A stretch of DNA of 64,000 nucleotides, from the NCBI RefSeq assembly GCF_024198235.1, contig NZ_JAKCFB010000009.1:62001-126000 (forward strand), written 5' to 3'. Position 1 is the first letter of the stretch. Each line of letters starts with the position of its first letter. The translations under genes were made by a program, and so were the position numbers. The stretch is from Myxococcus dinghuensis (GTDB lineage: Bacteria; Myxococcota; Myxococcia; Myxococcales; Myxococcaceae). This document shows positions 34,210 through 43,417 of the stretch, one piece after another. The notes below the pieces were generated by a model that ran no database searches, was not told the DNA's origin, and saw nothing but the letters and a program-made list of their open reading frames with translations.

Positions 34210-35964
34210 GTGTCACTCCCGTTGCTCGGTCTCCTCGTCGCGTCGCTGTCCACGACTCCTCCGGAGCCGCCGGCGGAGGCCGTCTCCTCCCAGGTGAACT
34301 ACGAGGACGCGCTCGTGCGCTGGGGCCTCGACAGCCTGGGATTGACGCGGGCCGAGACGCCGGAGGGCAAGCGGCTCGAGGCGGTGTGGGTGGCCCGCGA
34401 GGACGTCGTCTCCGAGAGCGACCCCTATCCGAACTTCCTCAACCTGCTGCACGCACGCACACGCGAGGAGGTGGTCCGGCGCGAGGTGCTGCTCACGCCC
34501 GGACAGCCCTACCTGGCGGCCCTCGCCGACGAGACGGCCCGGAACCTGCGGCGCCTGGGCATCTTCTCTGCGGTGCGGGTGGTGCCCGTGCGGGGCTCCG
34601 GGCCCGACACGGTGTCGCTGCTCGTCATCACCAAGGACGTGTGGTCGCTGCGGCTCAACAACGACTTCTCCGCGGTCGGGGCGCTGTTGCAGTACCTGCG
34701 GCTCCAGGCCACCGAGGACAACTTCCTCGGGCTCGCGAAGAAGGTGGCGCTCGACTTCATCCTGAACCTGGACACCTTCTCCGTGGGGCAGAGCTACGCG
34801 GACAAGCAGGTGCTCGGCAGCCGCTGGACGCTCACGGAGTCCGCGGCGGTCATCTTCGGCCGCGAGAGCGGCAGGGCCGAGGGCTCCCGGGGCGGCCTCA
34901 CCCTCAGCCGGCCGCTCTACTCCCTCTCCACGCCCTGGAGCGTCACCGCGCAGGTGGCGTGGAACGTGGAGACCTCGCGCACCTTCCAGGGCCCGGACGT
35001 GTGGCAGCTCCCGTACCCGGACGGGGCGCCCGTGCCCTACGTCTTCAACACGCGCGAGGTGACGGGCAGCGTGCTCTACGTGCGCTCGTGGGGGGACACC
35101 TCCAAGTGGGAGCTGGGCGGCGGCGCGGGGGCCTACAGCAAGGCCTACGCGCCCCCGGTGGCGGCGCCGCTCGACGCCGGACAGCGCGCCTGGTTCGAGC
35201 GCCACTACCTGCCGCGCTCGGAGGACGCGGGCTACGCGGTCACCACCCTGCGGGCGTGGCAGGCCCGGTACGAGGTGCTGCGCGACGTGGACACGTACTC
35301 GCTCTCCGAGGACTTCCAGGTCGGCCACTCGGTGTCGTTCACGCTGCGCTACGCGGCTCCCGTCTTTCCCTCCGCCGCGCACTTCGTGGAGGCGGGGGTG
35401 GGCGCGCGCTACCGCGTGCGCCTGGGGGACGCGCTCACCACCGTGGCCGCGGCCGGCTCGCTCCGGCGTCAGTTCGACGACCGGGACGGGTGGTCCAATC
35501 GCCGCTGGGCGGCGGAGGTCCACCAGGTCTCGCCGCGTGTGTTGGGCGGTCGCTTCGTCGCGCGGGGGCTCGTGGACGTGAACATCGACGACCTGGTGGA
35601 GCGGGTCGTCCTCCTCGGCGGTGGCAACGGATTGAGGGGCGCGAGGGTGGACGCCTACTCGGGACAGCGACTGCTCCTCTTCAACGTGGAGTACCGCACC
35701 GCGCCGCTCATCCTCCGCACGCTGCACGTGGGTGGGGTGCTCTTCTACGACGGCGGCAGCGTGTTCGAGCGCAGCCCCCGGCTCGTACACTCGGTGGGGC
35801 TGGGCGTGCGCCTGCTGCTCCCCCAATTCAACATCATCCCGTTCCGTCTCGACTTCGGCTACGTGCTCGACGACGACCGCCCCCCGGTGGGGAGCCGCTT
35901 CCTGGTGGGCGGTGGGCAGATCACCGACTTCCGGCCCGTGTTCCTGGAGACGCCGCTGCGCTGA
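34210..35964 (+). CDS. BamA/TamA-like outer-membrane protein (Omp85 family)
   Basis: From GTG 34210 (GAGGAT upstream; GTG 34186 possible) the protein has 584 residues with a short signal peptide (LLGLLVASLSTTPP). Residues about 60-145 look like one POTRA domain (REEVVRREVLLTPGQPYLAA, RNLRRLGIFSAVRVVPV, VSLLVITKDVWSLR). The rest is a beta-barrel with alternating strands and the surface-antigen region (RLLLFNVEYRTAP, GGVLFYDGGSVF, GLGVRLLLPQFNIIPFRLDF). It ends in TPLR rather than an aromatic residue. Such proteins insert or export proteins or lipids at the outer membrane; with a single POTRA it is a divergent member. Confidence 0.82.
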   Translation: MSLPLLGLLVASLSTTPPEPPAEAVSSQVNYEDALVRWGLDSLGLTRAETPEGKRLEAVWVAREDVVSESDPYPNFLNLLHARTREEVVRREVLLTPGQPYLAALADETARNLRRLGIFSAVRVVPVRGSGPDTVSLLVITKDVWSLRLNNDFSAVGALLQYLRLQATEDNFLGLAKKVALDFILNLDTFSVGQSYADKQVLGSRWTLTESAAVIFGRESGRAEGSRGGLTLSRPLYSLSTPWSVTAQVAWNVETSRTFQGPDVWQLPYPDGAPVPYVFNTREVTGSVLYVRSWGDTSKWELGGGAGAYSKAYAPPVAAPLDAGQRAWFERHYLPRSEDAGYAVTTLRAWQARYEVLRDVDTYSLSEDFQVGHSVSFTLRYAAPVFPSAAHFVEAGVGARYRVRLGDALTTVAAAGSLRRQFDDRDGWSNRRWAAEVHQVSPRVLGGRFVARGLVDVNIDDLVERVVLLGGGNGLRGARVDAYSGQRLLLFNVEYRTAPLILRTLHVGGVLFYDGGSVFERSPRLVHSVGLGVRLLLPQFNIIPFRLDFGYVLDDDRPPVGSRFLVGGGQITDFRPVFLETPLR

Positions 35965-36146
35965 GTCGGTGGGCCCGTCCGACAACACCGTCGCGTGGTT
36001 CGGCCCTCGGCGCACCGGGTGTCGTCGATTCCGTGACATGGGCAACTCCTTTGCGCCGGACCCGAAAGGCTTGTCTCATCGTCACTTCTCCCGCAGTGTG
36101 AGCAGGGCAATCCGGCCGTCCAGACATCTCGAGAGAGGCAGCGGCG

Positions 36147-36806
36147 ATGAACATGCGCAAGTCGATGTGGGTTCTTGGCTGTGGAGTCCTGGTTTCGTGC
36201 GGCGCTCCGATGCAGGACGAGGCGGCGGCGGTGCTCGACACGCAGCGGGAGGGCCTCGCCCAGGTCTTCACCGACCAGGCGGCCTTCGCGACGGCCACCG
36301 GAGCCACCCTGGTTCCGTTCCCCGCGGACGCGCACTCCGCCTACCCCAATCACTCCTCGGGCACGGGGTCGGGCTGCGTCGCGACACCGCCGGGCATCGA
36401 CCTGCCGTGGGGTGCCAGCGCGCCCACCATCAACGTCCTGGCGCCGCGCTCCAACGGCGTGCTCTGCTTCGTCGGGCCCCCCTGGAATCACGGCAACACG
36501 AACCCCGTGCCGGTGAAGACGACGATCCTCGCGAATGGCGAGGACGACTTCGAGATCGCCTTCCTGCGCCCCGTCTCCGCCGTGGGCCTGGAGCTGCTCA
36601 CGAACAACCAGGGCCAGCACAAGGTGACCCTGACCTTCACGGACGCCACGCAGGAGGTCTTCGACGACGCGGTCCTGGACACGAACCCCAACGCCTTCGA
36701 GTTCGTGGGGTTCCAGTCCTCCAAGCGCATCCGGTCCATCTTCATCGACACGGTGGGCGGCGCCACGACGAACGAGGGCATCGCCGCCATCTGGACCACC
36801 CCTTGA
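36147..36806 (+). CDS. Lipoprotein of unknown function
   Basis: A 219-residue protein. MNMRKSMWVLGCGVLVSC is a lipoprotein signal (Cys18). The mature domain is beta-rich (VFTDQAAFATATGATLVPF, FEIAFLRPVSAVGLELL, HKVTLTFTDATQEVF, RSIFIDTVGGAT), with the pattern of a PEP-CTERM-like or jelly-roll extracellular domain that detects nothing known to me. Gene is single, convergent with the RCC1 gene across a strong hairpin. Confidence 0.72.
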   Translation: MNMRKSMWVLGCGVLVSCGAPMQDEAAAVLDTQREGLAQVFTDQAAFATATGATLVPFPADAHSAYPNHSSGTGSGCVATPPGIDLPWGASAPTINVLAPRSNGVLCFVGPPWNHGNTNPVPVKTTILANGEDDFEIAFLRPVSAVGLELLTNNQGQHKVTLTFTDATQEVFDDAVLDTNPNAFEFVGFQSSKRIRSIFIDTVGGATTNEGIAAIWTTP

Positions 36807-36814
36807 GGCCTCGT

Positions 36815-36852
36815 CCGAGGTGACGCGAGGGGGCCCCCTCCCGTCACCTCGG
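36815..36852. terminator. Very long palindromic hairpin between convergent genes
   Basis: CCGAGGTGACG-c-GAGGGGG pairs directly with CCCCCTC-c-CGTCACCTCGG: 18 pairs and one C-C mismatch with no loop, within the 57 bases separating two convergent stops. A bidirectional terminator or DNA cruciform is likely. Confidence 0.75.
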
Positions 36853-36863
36853 GGGACGACACC

Positions 36864-39407
36864 TCAAGGTGTCCCTGGCAGTGACACGCGCTGGGGCTGG
36901 GTGAGGTATTCCGTCAGGCCGTTTCCGAGCTGCCCGAGCGGGTTGTTCCCCCACGCCCAGACGGTTCCATCTCCGGCCACGGCGAGCGAGTGGTCGGTCC
37001 CCGCCGCGACGACGCGAACGCTCGGGAGCGAGGCAATCGCCTCGGGGGACTTCCGGTCGGGGCCGGCTCCGAGCCCCAGCGCGCCGAAGCTGTTCCGCCC
37101 CCAGGCGCCCGGCGGGCTCCCCTCGCGTACGGCCAGCGAGTGGCGGCTCCCCGCCGCGACGGCCGTGACGCCGCCGAGCCCGGGCACCGGCCCGGGGATG
37201 GCCCTCGCTCCGGAGATGGACGCGTCGCCGAGCTGCCCAGCCAGGTTCCATCCCCAGGAGCGGACGGTGCCATCCACCAGGAGCGCCAGTGAGTGGTAGT
37301 CCCCGGCCGCCACGGCGACGGCGTTCGCCACGCCTTGCACCTGCACGGGCGTGGTGTGTTGGGTCTGGGTTCCATCCCCCAACTGACCGAAGGTGTTGTC
37401 GCCCCAGGCCCAGACGGTGCCGTCGCTCCGCACGGCCAACGAATGGCTGTGGTGGGTGGCGATGGCCGTGACACCCGTCAACCCCGGGACCTGCACGGGC
37501 CGATAGCGCGACTCGGTCGTTCCGTCGCCGAGCTGCCCGTAGAAGTTCGACCCCCAACCCCAGACGGTGCCACCGCCGCCCAAGGCCAGCGAATGGTCAC
37601 TCCCCGCGGCCACGGCCGTGATGCCGGTCAATCCCTCCACCGGCAAGGGGACGACGCGGCGGTATTCGGCCCCGCCTCCTCCTCCGAGCGCTCCCCCGTG
37701 GCCGGTCCCCCAGGACAGGACGGTGCCATCGCCGCGCAAGGCCAGCGAATGCTCGGCGCCCGTGGCGACGGCGCGGACCTGCTCGAGTGAGGGGACCCGA
37801 ACCGGCGAAGCGCTCCCGCCGAGCGCCGTGCCGATGCCCAGTTGGGCGGAAGCATTGTCGCCCCAGGCCCAGACCTGCCCCTCACCATCCACGGCCAGGG
37901 AGTGGCTCTTGCCCGCGGCCACGGCGGTGGCGCCCGTGGGCCCTGTCACCTGCACCGGCGTGCTGCGGCTCGCCTCCAGGGGAGTGCCCGCCTGTCCCCG
38001 GCGGTTGTCGCCCCAGGCCCACAGGCTCCCGTCCTCGAGTACCACCAAGGCATGGGCGCGCCCCGCGTCCATGGCGGTCACCCCCGCGACCCCGGGGACC
38101 CTCTTCGGCTGTCGCTTGAGGGTGGTCCCATCCCCCGCCTGACCCAGGGTGTTGAGGCCCCAGGCCCACACGCTGCCATCGCCCATCTGGACCATCGCGA
38201 AGGCGTTTCCCAGGCTGACGTCCACGGCACCGGCCACCCCTGGGAGCCGCGCGGGCTCGCGGCGCAACAGCACCACGTCGGCCCCCATGATGCCGCCCTC
38301 GTTGTATCCCCATGCCCAGAGCGTGCCGTCCATGAGGACCGCCAGCGAGAGGGTGCCTCCCGCGGAGACCGCGACCGCCTCCGTCAAACGGCTCACCGCG
38401 ACGGGCGTGAGCCTGGGACTGCCTCCTGGGCTTCCGCCGTCACCGAGTTGGCCATCGCTGTCGTCTCCCCAGGCCCGAACCCCGCCGTCCGCCAGCACCG
38501 CGAGCGAATGACTGGCACCCGCGGAGATGTGGGTGACCCGCGTCAGCCCTGTCACCTGCACGGGTTGCGAGCGGGCCTCTTGCGTCCCATCGCCGAGCTG
38601 CCCCTGGGCGTTGTCTCCCCAGGCCCAGACCGTGCCATCCTTCCGCAGCGCCAGGGAGTGGCGAGCCCCGGAGGAGAGGGCGACGACGTCCGTCAGTCCC
38701 GACACCCGCGCTGGCCGGCTCCGCGTCGTCGTCGTTCCATCGCCGAGCTGCCCTTGTGTGTTGTATCCCCACGCGGAGACGGTGCCATCGAAGTGGAGCG
38801 CGAGCGTATGGTAGGCACCGGCTGAAACGGCCATCACATCCTTCAGCCCCAGCACCTCCACGAACCCGTCGGAGCGCGAGGTCGTGGGCTCCCCGAGGCG
38901 GCTGAAGAGACTGTCGCCCCAGGTCCAGACGGTGCCATTCTCGCGCGCGACGACGGAGTGCTCCTCCCCCGCGGAGATGGCCAGGGGCCCCTGACACGGC
39001 ACGACGGCGATCCGGAAGGTCTTCTGGGTGGCGGGCGCCACGTCGTTGGTCAGGGTGACGGTCACCTCGGCCCGCGTCCCGGCGGGCAGGCAGTCCGGTC
39101 CCCGCCACGCGACGTCGCTGGTCGTCGCGCCGCTCTCGGCGGGCTCGAGGAGGCCCTCGCTGGCGTCCCAACTGAACGTGAGGGGCCGCCCGGCATCGTC
39201 CTTCGCCTCGACGTGGAGCTTCACCGTGTCGTAGGCCCGTGCGTTGAGTGCCGACTGGGTGCTCGCGATGACCTCGGGCGGTCGTGGAGCGGGCTTCGGG
39301 TCGGAGTCGGAACAACCGCTGCCCGTCGCCACCAGGGCCAGCAGCGCGAACTGGACCGCGTGAACCGACCACGAACGCCAGGAAGGAAGCTCACGGCTTC
39401 GATTCAT
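36864..39407 (-). CDS. Large RCC1-repeat lipoprotein
   Basis: An 847-residue protein from ATG 39407. A basic leader and hydrophobic core end at lipobox TGSGC (near residue 32). An Ig-like region (LNARAYDTVKLHVEAKDDAG) to about 150 is followed by some 13 RCC1-type repeats of about 50 residues, each of the form VxAVAAGxxHSLALxxDGTV, WAWGDN, GQLGDG. They form one or two seven-bladed propellers. Such secreted RCC1 proteins are common in myxobacteria; their ligand is unknown. The repeats are similar at base level, so recombination between them is possible. Confidence 0.88.
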   Translation of the reverse strand: MNRSRELPSWRSWSVHAVQFALLALVATGSGCSDSDPKPAPRPPEVIASTQSALNARAYDTVKLHVEAKDDAGRPLTFSWDASEGLLEPAESGATTSDVAWRGPDCLPAGTRAEVTVTLTNDVAPATQKTFRIAVVPCQGPLAISAGEEHSVVARENGTVWTWGDSLFSRLGEPTTSRSDGFVEVLGLKDVMAVSAGAYHTLALHFDGTVSAWGYNTQGQLGDGTTTTRSRPARVSGLTDVVALSSGARHSLALRKDGTVWAWGDNAQGQLGDGTQEARSQPVQVTGLTRVTHISAGASHSLAVLADGGVRAWGDDSDGQLGDGGSPGGSPRLTPVAVSRLTEAVAVSAGGTLSLAVLMDGTLWAWGYNEGGIMGADVVLLRREPARLPGVAGAVDVSLGNAFAMVQMGDGSVWAWGLNTLGQAGDGTTLKRQPKRVPGVAGVTAMDAGRAHALVVLEDGSLWAWGDNRRGQAGTPLEASRSTPVQVTGPTGATAVAAGKSHSLAVDGEGQVWAWGDNASAQLGIGTALGGSASPVRVPSLEQVRAVATGAEHSLALRGDGTVLSWGTGHGGALGGGGGAEYRRVVPLPVEGLTGITAVAAGSDHSLALGGGGTVWGWGSNFYGQLGDGTTESRYRPVQVPGLTGVTAIATHHSHSLAVRSDGTVWAWGDNTFGQLGDGTQTQHTTPVQVQGVANAVAVAAGDYHSLALLVDGTVRSWGWNLAGQLGDASISGARAIPGPVPGLGGVTAVAAGSRHSLAVREGSPPGAWGRNSFGALGLGAGPDRKSPEAIASLPSVRVVAAGTDHSLAVAGDGTVWAWGNNPLGQLGNGLTEYLTQPQRVSLPGTP

Positions 39408-39660
39408 ATGTGTCTCTCGAAAAGGGTGGAGTGGAAGCGTGGGGGTTCTAATGCGTGGCGTCTGTGTTTGCATCTGTGCAGCCGGCTTCACGCCTGGGGC
39501 AATGTCAGCCAAGAGGGGCGGCGTCGGGGATGTGCATGGGCCTGCACGGGCCTGCCGGAACTTGCATCAGCGAGCCCCACGCGGACGCCTCCGGTTTCCG
39601 CCGAGGCGTGCCCCCGATGCTCCTCTTCCCTCCTGGTCGGGTGCGGGCTAGATGCTCCTC

Positions 39661-40323
39661 ATGGCGAGTACGACGTGGCGAGAGGAGCTGAAGACCCTGC
39701 TGGAGACGATGGACGCCTGGGCGCGGCGGCGCGGCTGGCGACTGGTGCGGGAGGCGCCCCTGACGCGCGAGGAGGTGGACGCGCTGCCCCGGACGCTGAC
39801 GGGGTTCCCGTACGAGCTGCCGACGCCCTACCGTGAGGAGGCCTTCGTCATCCCGGACAGCTATCGCGAGTTCCTGCTGCTGCACCGCGAGGTCCGGCTG
39901 GAGTACCAGCCGGACGGCGAGACGTGGGAGCCGTATCGCCCCTTCCATGTCTGGTCACCCACGATGGACACCCTCTCGAGCGCCTGGACTCCGGCGGGGA
40001 CGACGGTGGACGACCGGGAGATCACCACCACGGACCTCATCGCCTTCGCGGACGCGTACATGGGGCTCGAGGCGTCGCGTTGGTGCTTCTACACACGGAC
40101 GGCCCCGAAGGACGGAGAGCTCCCCGTCTACTTCGAGGACAACGACTACGAGGTGCTCTGTGGCCACTACGTGGACGACGGCGAGTGGTTGGATTCGAAC
40201 GACCCGATGATGTTCGGCTTCGAGAGCTTCGAACACTGGTTCAAGAAGCTCTGCACGGTCCTGCGACGGGAGGACCTGGACCTGGAGGACCTCCAGGCCG
40301 TGGGCAACGCGATGCAGGGGTGA
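39661..40323 (+). CDS. SMI1/KNR4 (SUKH)-like protein
   Basis: From ATG 39661, 220 residues (an ATG at 39652 is also in frame). The segment YREEAFVIPDSYREFLLLHR with a following acidic beta region resembles the start of SUKH domains; ADAYMGLEASRWCFYT, the acidic YFEDNDYEVLCGHY and FESFEHWFKKL fit the rest. SUKH proteins often act as immunity proteins against secreted toxins, but there is no toxin gene beside this one. The match is by eye and weak. Confidence 0.55.
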   Translation: MASTTWREELKTLLETMDAWARRRGWRLVREAPLTREEVDALPRTLTGFPYELPTPYREEAFVIPDSYREFLLLHREVRLEYQPDGETWEPYRPFHVWSPTMDTLSSAWTPAGTTVDDREITTTDLIAFADAYMGLEASRWCFYTRTAPKDGELPVYFEDNDYEVLCGHYVDDGEWLDSNDPMMFGFESFEHWFKKLCTVLRREDLDLEDLQAVGNAMQG

Positions 40324-40456
40324 GCCCGACACCGTCAAAGGATGGGTGCGGGCACGGCGCTCCAATCCGCATCATCGTTGCCTGAGGCTACCTTTCCGGG
40401 GGGACTGTCGTCTTTGGGGCGGCCCGTGCCATGGTTGTCCTGGAGGCCTGACGCCG

Positions 40457-42124
40457 ATGACCACCCGCGAGCGATGGATTGCCGTCTTGGGAGTCGTTTG
40501 CTCCCTGGCCTGCGCCGCAGGTCTGCGAGAGTGGCTCGTGGAGAACCGGGATGGACGAAAGGGCGCCCTGCGGGAGGCTGCGCCCTTGGCCAGACAGGAG
40601 GAGGCGGGGCGCTCCGGTGGTGGGGAGCCACAGCGCATCCCACACACGCCCTCGCCCGTCATCTGGCCGGAGCCTCCGACGGTGGACGGGGTCGGGGACA
40701 TCACGGTGCAGGTGGTCTCCGCGACGACGCAGGCGAGGCTCGAAGGGGTCGCCGTGGCCCTCGTGGACGCGGCGAAGAGTCCCGTGCTCCCCGACTGGGA
40801 TTTGAAGGCCGCGATGTCCACGACCACCGACGTGACGGGCACCGCGTCCCTGCGGAACGTGCCCGCGGGCGTCTATCACCTCTGCGCGCAGGGCGCGGGG
40901 CACGCGGAGGTCTGCGAGCAGAACCTCGGTCTGGTGGCGCGCGGCAAGACGCGCCTGGTGCTCTCGCTACCGGAGGGCGCCACGTTGCGAGGCGTCGTCC
41001 GGGGGCCGGATGGGGTCGGCATGCCGGGCGTCGACCTCGAGCTGGGGCAGTGGGTCGCGTCGATGACGATGCACGCGGTGACGGACGCCCGAGGCGGCTA
41101 TGCGTTCAAGGGCGTGTCGCCGGGAGCCGTCTGGGTGGTGCCTCGGACGGAGGAGGGCGATGGCGAGCGTCGCACCACCGATATCCCCGAGGGAGCCCGG
41201 GACGTGCCCCTGGACATCTCCCTGCGGCCCTTCACCCAGGTGACGTTCATCCCGGTGCCGGCGCGGGGACCTCGTCGGCCCGTGGAGCTCTTCATGCCCG
41301 ACGCCGTCCTGGCGCGCGACGAGGAGGGGCACTGGCAGGGGCGGGTCGAGTCGGGGCTCCGCGAACTCGCCGTGAACGGGCCGGACGTCGAATATTCGAG
41401 AAGGAAGCTGATGCTGGACCCCGGTGCTCCGAACGTCATCCGGGTGAGCTACTCACGGGTCACGTCGCGGCCCTTCATCTGGGCCCCTCCCATGGCGTCC
41501 CATGTCCCCGGCGGCTACGAACTCGCGGGCCATGTGGCGCGGGAGGACGGGGTGCCGGTGGACGACTTCTATGTCTCCGTGCCGGAGCGATGGGATGGCG
41601 TCATGAGGCGGAGGTGTGGAAACTCCGGCCGCAACTTCCAGCGCTTCCGGTTCGGCGGCTCGGGGTTCGTGGTGCATCCGCAGGCGGAGCAGCCCCAGGT
41701 CATCTACGTCTGGACGGCGGATGGACGGGCCGGCTCCCTCTCCCTGCCTCCCGCGGCGGAGCACGAGCGCGTGGTGGCGAACATCCTGCTGCAGGAGACC
41801 GGGGGCGTCACGGGCAGGCTGGTGGCCCGGGATGACCTGCAGCGGGAGGAGTTCAGCCGTCAGGCGTTCGTCAACGAGGAGCGGTTCGTGGTCGACAACC
41901 GGTGGCTCGGCCCGACGTTCCGCTTGGATGGCGATGGGGTGTTCATCCTCGCTGGACTTGCTCCAGGGGAGCACCACCTGGGAGGGCTCTTGTCCGAGGG
42001 CGAGGACCCGTCTGAATCCACGAGGCGCGTCACCATCCTGCCTGGCTTCTCCACGCAACTCGGGCTCATTCCCCTCGCCCCTGGTGGCCCGGCACCGCCC
42101 CTGCTCCCCGCCTCCTCGAACTGA
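40457..42124 (+). CDS. Exported protein with carboxypeptidase-regulatory-like (Cna-B type) domains
   Basis: A 555-residue protein from ATG 40457 with GGAGG upstream. An N-terminal hydrophobic stretch (WIAVLGVVCSLACAAGL) is a signal anchor or signal peptide. Repeated beta sandwiches follow: ITVQVVSATTQARLEGVAVA with GTASLRNVPAGVYHLCAQG, then LRGVVRGPDGVGMPGVDLEL with GGYAFKGVSPG, and a later GYELAGHVAREDGVPVDDF and GVTGRLVARDDLQREEF. These are typical regulatory-like domains. It overlaps the end of the convergent HxlR gene by 59 bases. Function unknown. Confidence 0.72.
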   Translation: MTTRERWIAVLGVVCSLACAAGLREWLVENRDGRKGALREAAPLARQEEAGRSGGGEPQRIPHTPSPVIWPEPPTVDGVGDITVQVVSATTQARLEGVAVALVDAAKSPVLPDWDLKAAMSTTTDVTGTASLRNVPAGVYHLCAQGAGHAEVCEQNLGLVARGKTRLVLSLPEGATLRGVVRGPDGVGMPGVDLELGQWVASMTMHAVTDARGGYAFKGVSPGAVWVVPRTEEGDGERRTTDIPEGARDVPLDISLRPFTQVTFIPVPARGPRRPVELFMPDAVLARDEEGHWQGRVESGLRELAVNGPDVEYSRRKLMLDPGAPNVIRVSYSRVTSRPFIWAPPMASHVPGGYELAGHVAREDGVPVDDFYVSVPERWDGVMRRRCGNSGRNFQRFRFGGSGFVVHPQAEQPQVIYVWTADGRAGSLSLPPAAEHERVVANILLQETGGVTGRLVARDDLQREEFSRQAFVNEERFVVDNRWLGPTFRLDGDGVFILAGLAPGEHHLGGLLSEGEDPSESTRRVTILPGFSTQLGLIPLAPGGPAPPLLPASSN

Positions 42125-42503
42125 TGCGGCGCGTGGGCGTGTCGTGGCGGTGAGGCGCCCCCGACACCTCGCGCAGCCGGGTGCCCACCCGGACGATGGC
42201 GTCGATCACCGGCACCAGCTCCTGGCCGAGCGCAGACAGGGCGTACTCCACCGAGGGCGGCGAGGTGGGGAGGACCTCGCGCGTCACCGCGCCCTTCTCC
42301 GTCAGCTCGCGCAGCCGCGTGGTGAGCACCTTGGGGGAGATGCCTGGGATGTCATGAATCAGCTCCCCGAAGCGCCGCGGCCCCCCGGAGAGCTGCCAGA
42401 CGACGTTGGTGGTCCAGGCGCCCCCCAGCAATGACATGCAGGCACGGATGGGACAACCGGGTGGCGGTGGCGGGGCCTTGCTCTTCCTCAGCTTCAGGGA
42501 CAT
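42066..42503 (-). CDS. HxlR-family transcriptional regulator
   Basis: A 145-residue winged-helix protein. GCPIRACMSLLGGAWTTNVV with Cys17, LSGGPRRFGELIHDIPG, ISPKVLTTRLRELTEKG and YALSALGQELVPVIDAI are the HxlR signature. Family members often sense aldehydes or oxidants through that N-terminal Cys. The basic C-terminal tail overlaps the preceding convergent gene. It is divergent from a glutathione S-transferase, with a tandem 20-bp repeat starting five bases before its ATG, so it probably controls itself and that gene. Confidence 0.92.
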   Translation of the reverse strand: MSLKLRKSKAPPPPPGCPIRACMSLLGGAWTTNVVWQLSGGPRRFGELIHDIPGISPKVLTTRLRELTEKGAVTREVLPTSPPSVEYALSALGQELVPVIDAIVRVGTRLREVSGAPHRHDTPTRRISSRRRGAGAVPGHQGRGE

Positions 42504-42508
42504 GGGTG

Positions 42509-42548
42509 GTTACCGCGAGGTGAGTGGAGTTACCACGAGGTGAGTGGA
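42509..42548. promoter_or_regulatory. Tandem 20-bp direct repeat, likely HxlR operator
   Basis: GTTACCGCGAGGTGAGTGGA at 42509-42528 is followed at once by GTTACCACGAGGTGAGTGGA at 42529-42548, differing at one base. It lies right before the HxlR start and 90 bases before the GST start. Confidence 0.7.
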
Positions 42549-42637
42549 AAGTGCGCTTACCTTAGTCGCGCAGCTATCCAGAAGTAACCAGGCCCGTTAG
42601 CAATGCGCCGTCGTTCCCATCCACCACGAGGAAGCCG

Positions 42638-43246
42638 ATGAAGCTCTATTTCGCGCCGGGCGCCTGTTCGCTGTCTCCCCACATCGTCGCGCACGAGGCG
42701 GGGCTCGAGCTCCAGCTCGAGAAGGTCGACACCCAGACCAAGGTCCTCCAGTCGGGCGGGGACTTCTGGAAGATCAACCCGAAGGGCTATGTGCCCGCGC
42801 TGGAGCTCGAGCCGGGCGAGGTCCTCACCGAGGGTCCCGCGCTGGTGCAGTACCTGGCAGACCAGCGGCCCCAGTCCGGCCTGGTGCCTCCGCAGGGCAC
42901 GCGCGAGCGCTACCGCGTGCTGGAGATGCTCGGCTACATCAACTCCGAGCTGCACAAGACGTACTCCCCGCTCTTCCTGCCGACGACGCCGGAAGAGATG
43001 CGAGAGGAGCGCAAGGCGTACCTGCTCAAGCGCTACAAACTGCTCGAGGAGCGCCTGTCCGGCCGCACCTACCTCTTCGGTGACACCTTCACCGTCGCGG
43101 ACGCCTACCTCTACACCGTCACCCGCTGGGCGAAGTACGTGAAGGTGGACCTGTCCGGCTTCCCGAACCTGCTGGCGTTCATGGAGCGTGTCTCCGCGCG
43201 TCCGGCGGTGCGCAAGGCGCTCGCGGCCGAGGGGCTCGCGGCCTGA
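42638..43246 (+). CDS. Glutathione S-transferase, Beta-class-like
   Basis: A 202-residue cytoplasmic enzyme. MKLYFAPGACSLSPHIVAHE has the Cys10 typical of Beta-class GSTs, NPKGYVPALEL the cis-Pro region and EGPALVQYLADQ the glutathione gamma-glutamyl site. The helical C-terminal domain contains LFGDTFTVADAYLYTV. It conjugates glutathione to electrophiles or reduces peroxides. It is divergent from the HxlR regulator and probably under its control. Confidence 0.93.
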   Translation: MKLYFAPGACSLSPHIVAHEAGLELQLEKVDTQTKVLQSGGDFWKINPKGYVPALELEPGEVLTEGPALVQYLADQRPQSGLVPPQGTRERYRVLEMLGYINSELHKTYSPLFLPTTPEEMREERKAYLLKRYKLLEERLSGRTYLFGDTFTVADAYLYTVTRWAKYVKVDLSGFPNLLAFMERVSARPAVRKALAAEGLAA

Positions 43247-43356
43247 CGTCACGCGGCGCGGGGACTCGCCGCCTGCGGCGCCATCAGCTCGGGGGCAGCG
43301 CCGAGGCCACGGGCCTCCGCGCCAAGGACGGAAGCGACTGGCAGGGGTCCGTTCCC

Positions 43357-43385
43357 GTCCTCCGGGGAAGCTGCCCCCGGAGGAC
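43357..43385. terminator. Hairpin between GST and M57 genes
   Basis: GTCCTCCGGGG and CCCCGGAGGAC form a perfect 11-bp stem with a seven-base loop in the region between the convergent genes; no T-run. Confidence 0.65.
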
Positions 43386-43417
43386 GTCGACGCGGACCGC
43401 GTCAGTCGTCGGCGCGA

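Noticed and set aside
31104-34253. 1049-residue open frame on the minus strand
   Set aside because: Antisense to the SPFH gene and its neighbours; Arg/His/Leu-rich low-information sequence with no domain, whereas the plus-strand genes have clear motifs.
36864-39407. Repeat array as tandem satellite DNA
   Set aside because: The periodicity is explained by in-frame RCC1 protein repeats.
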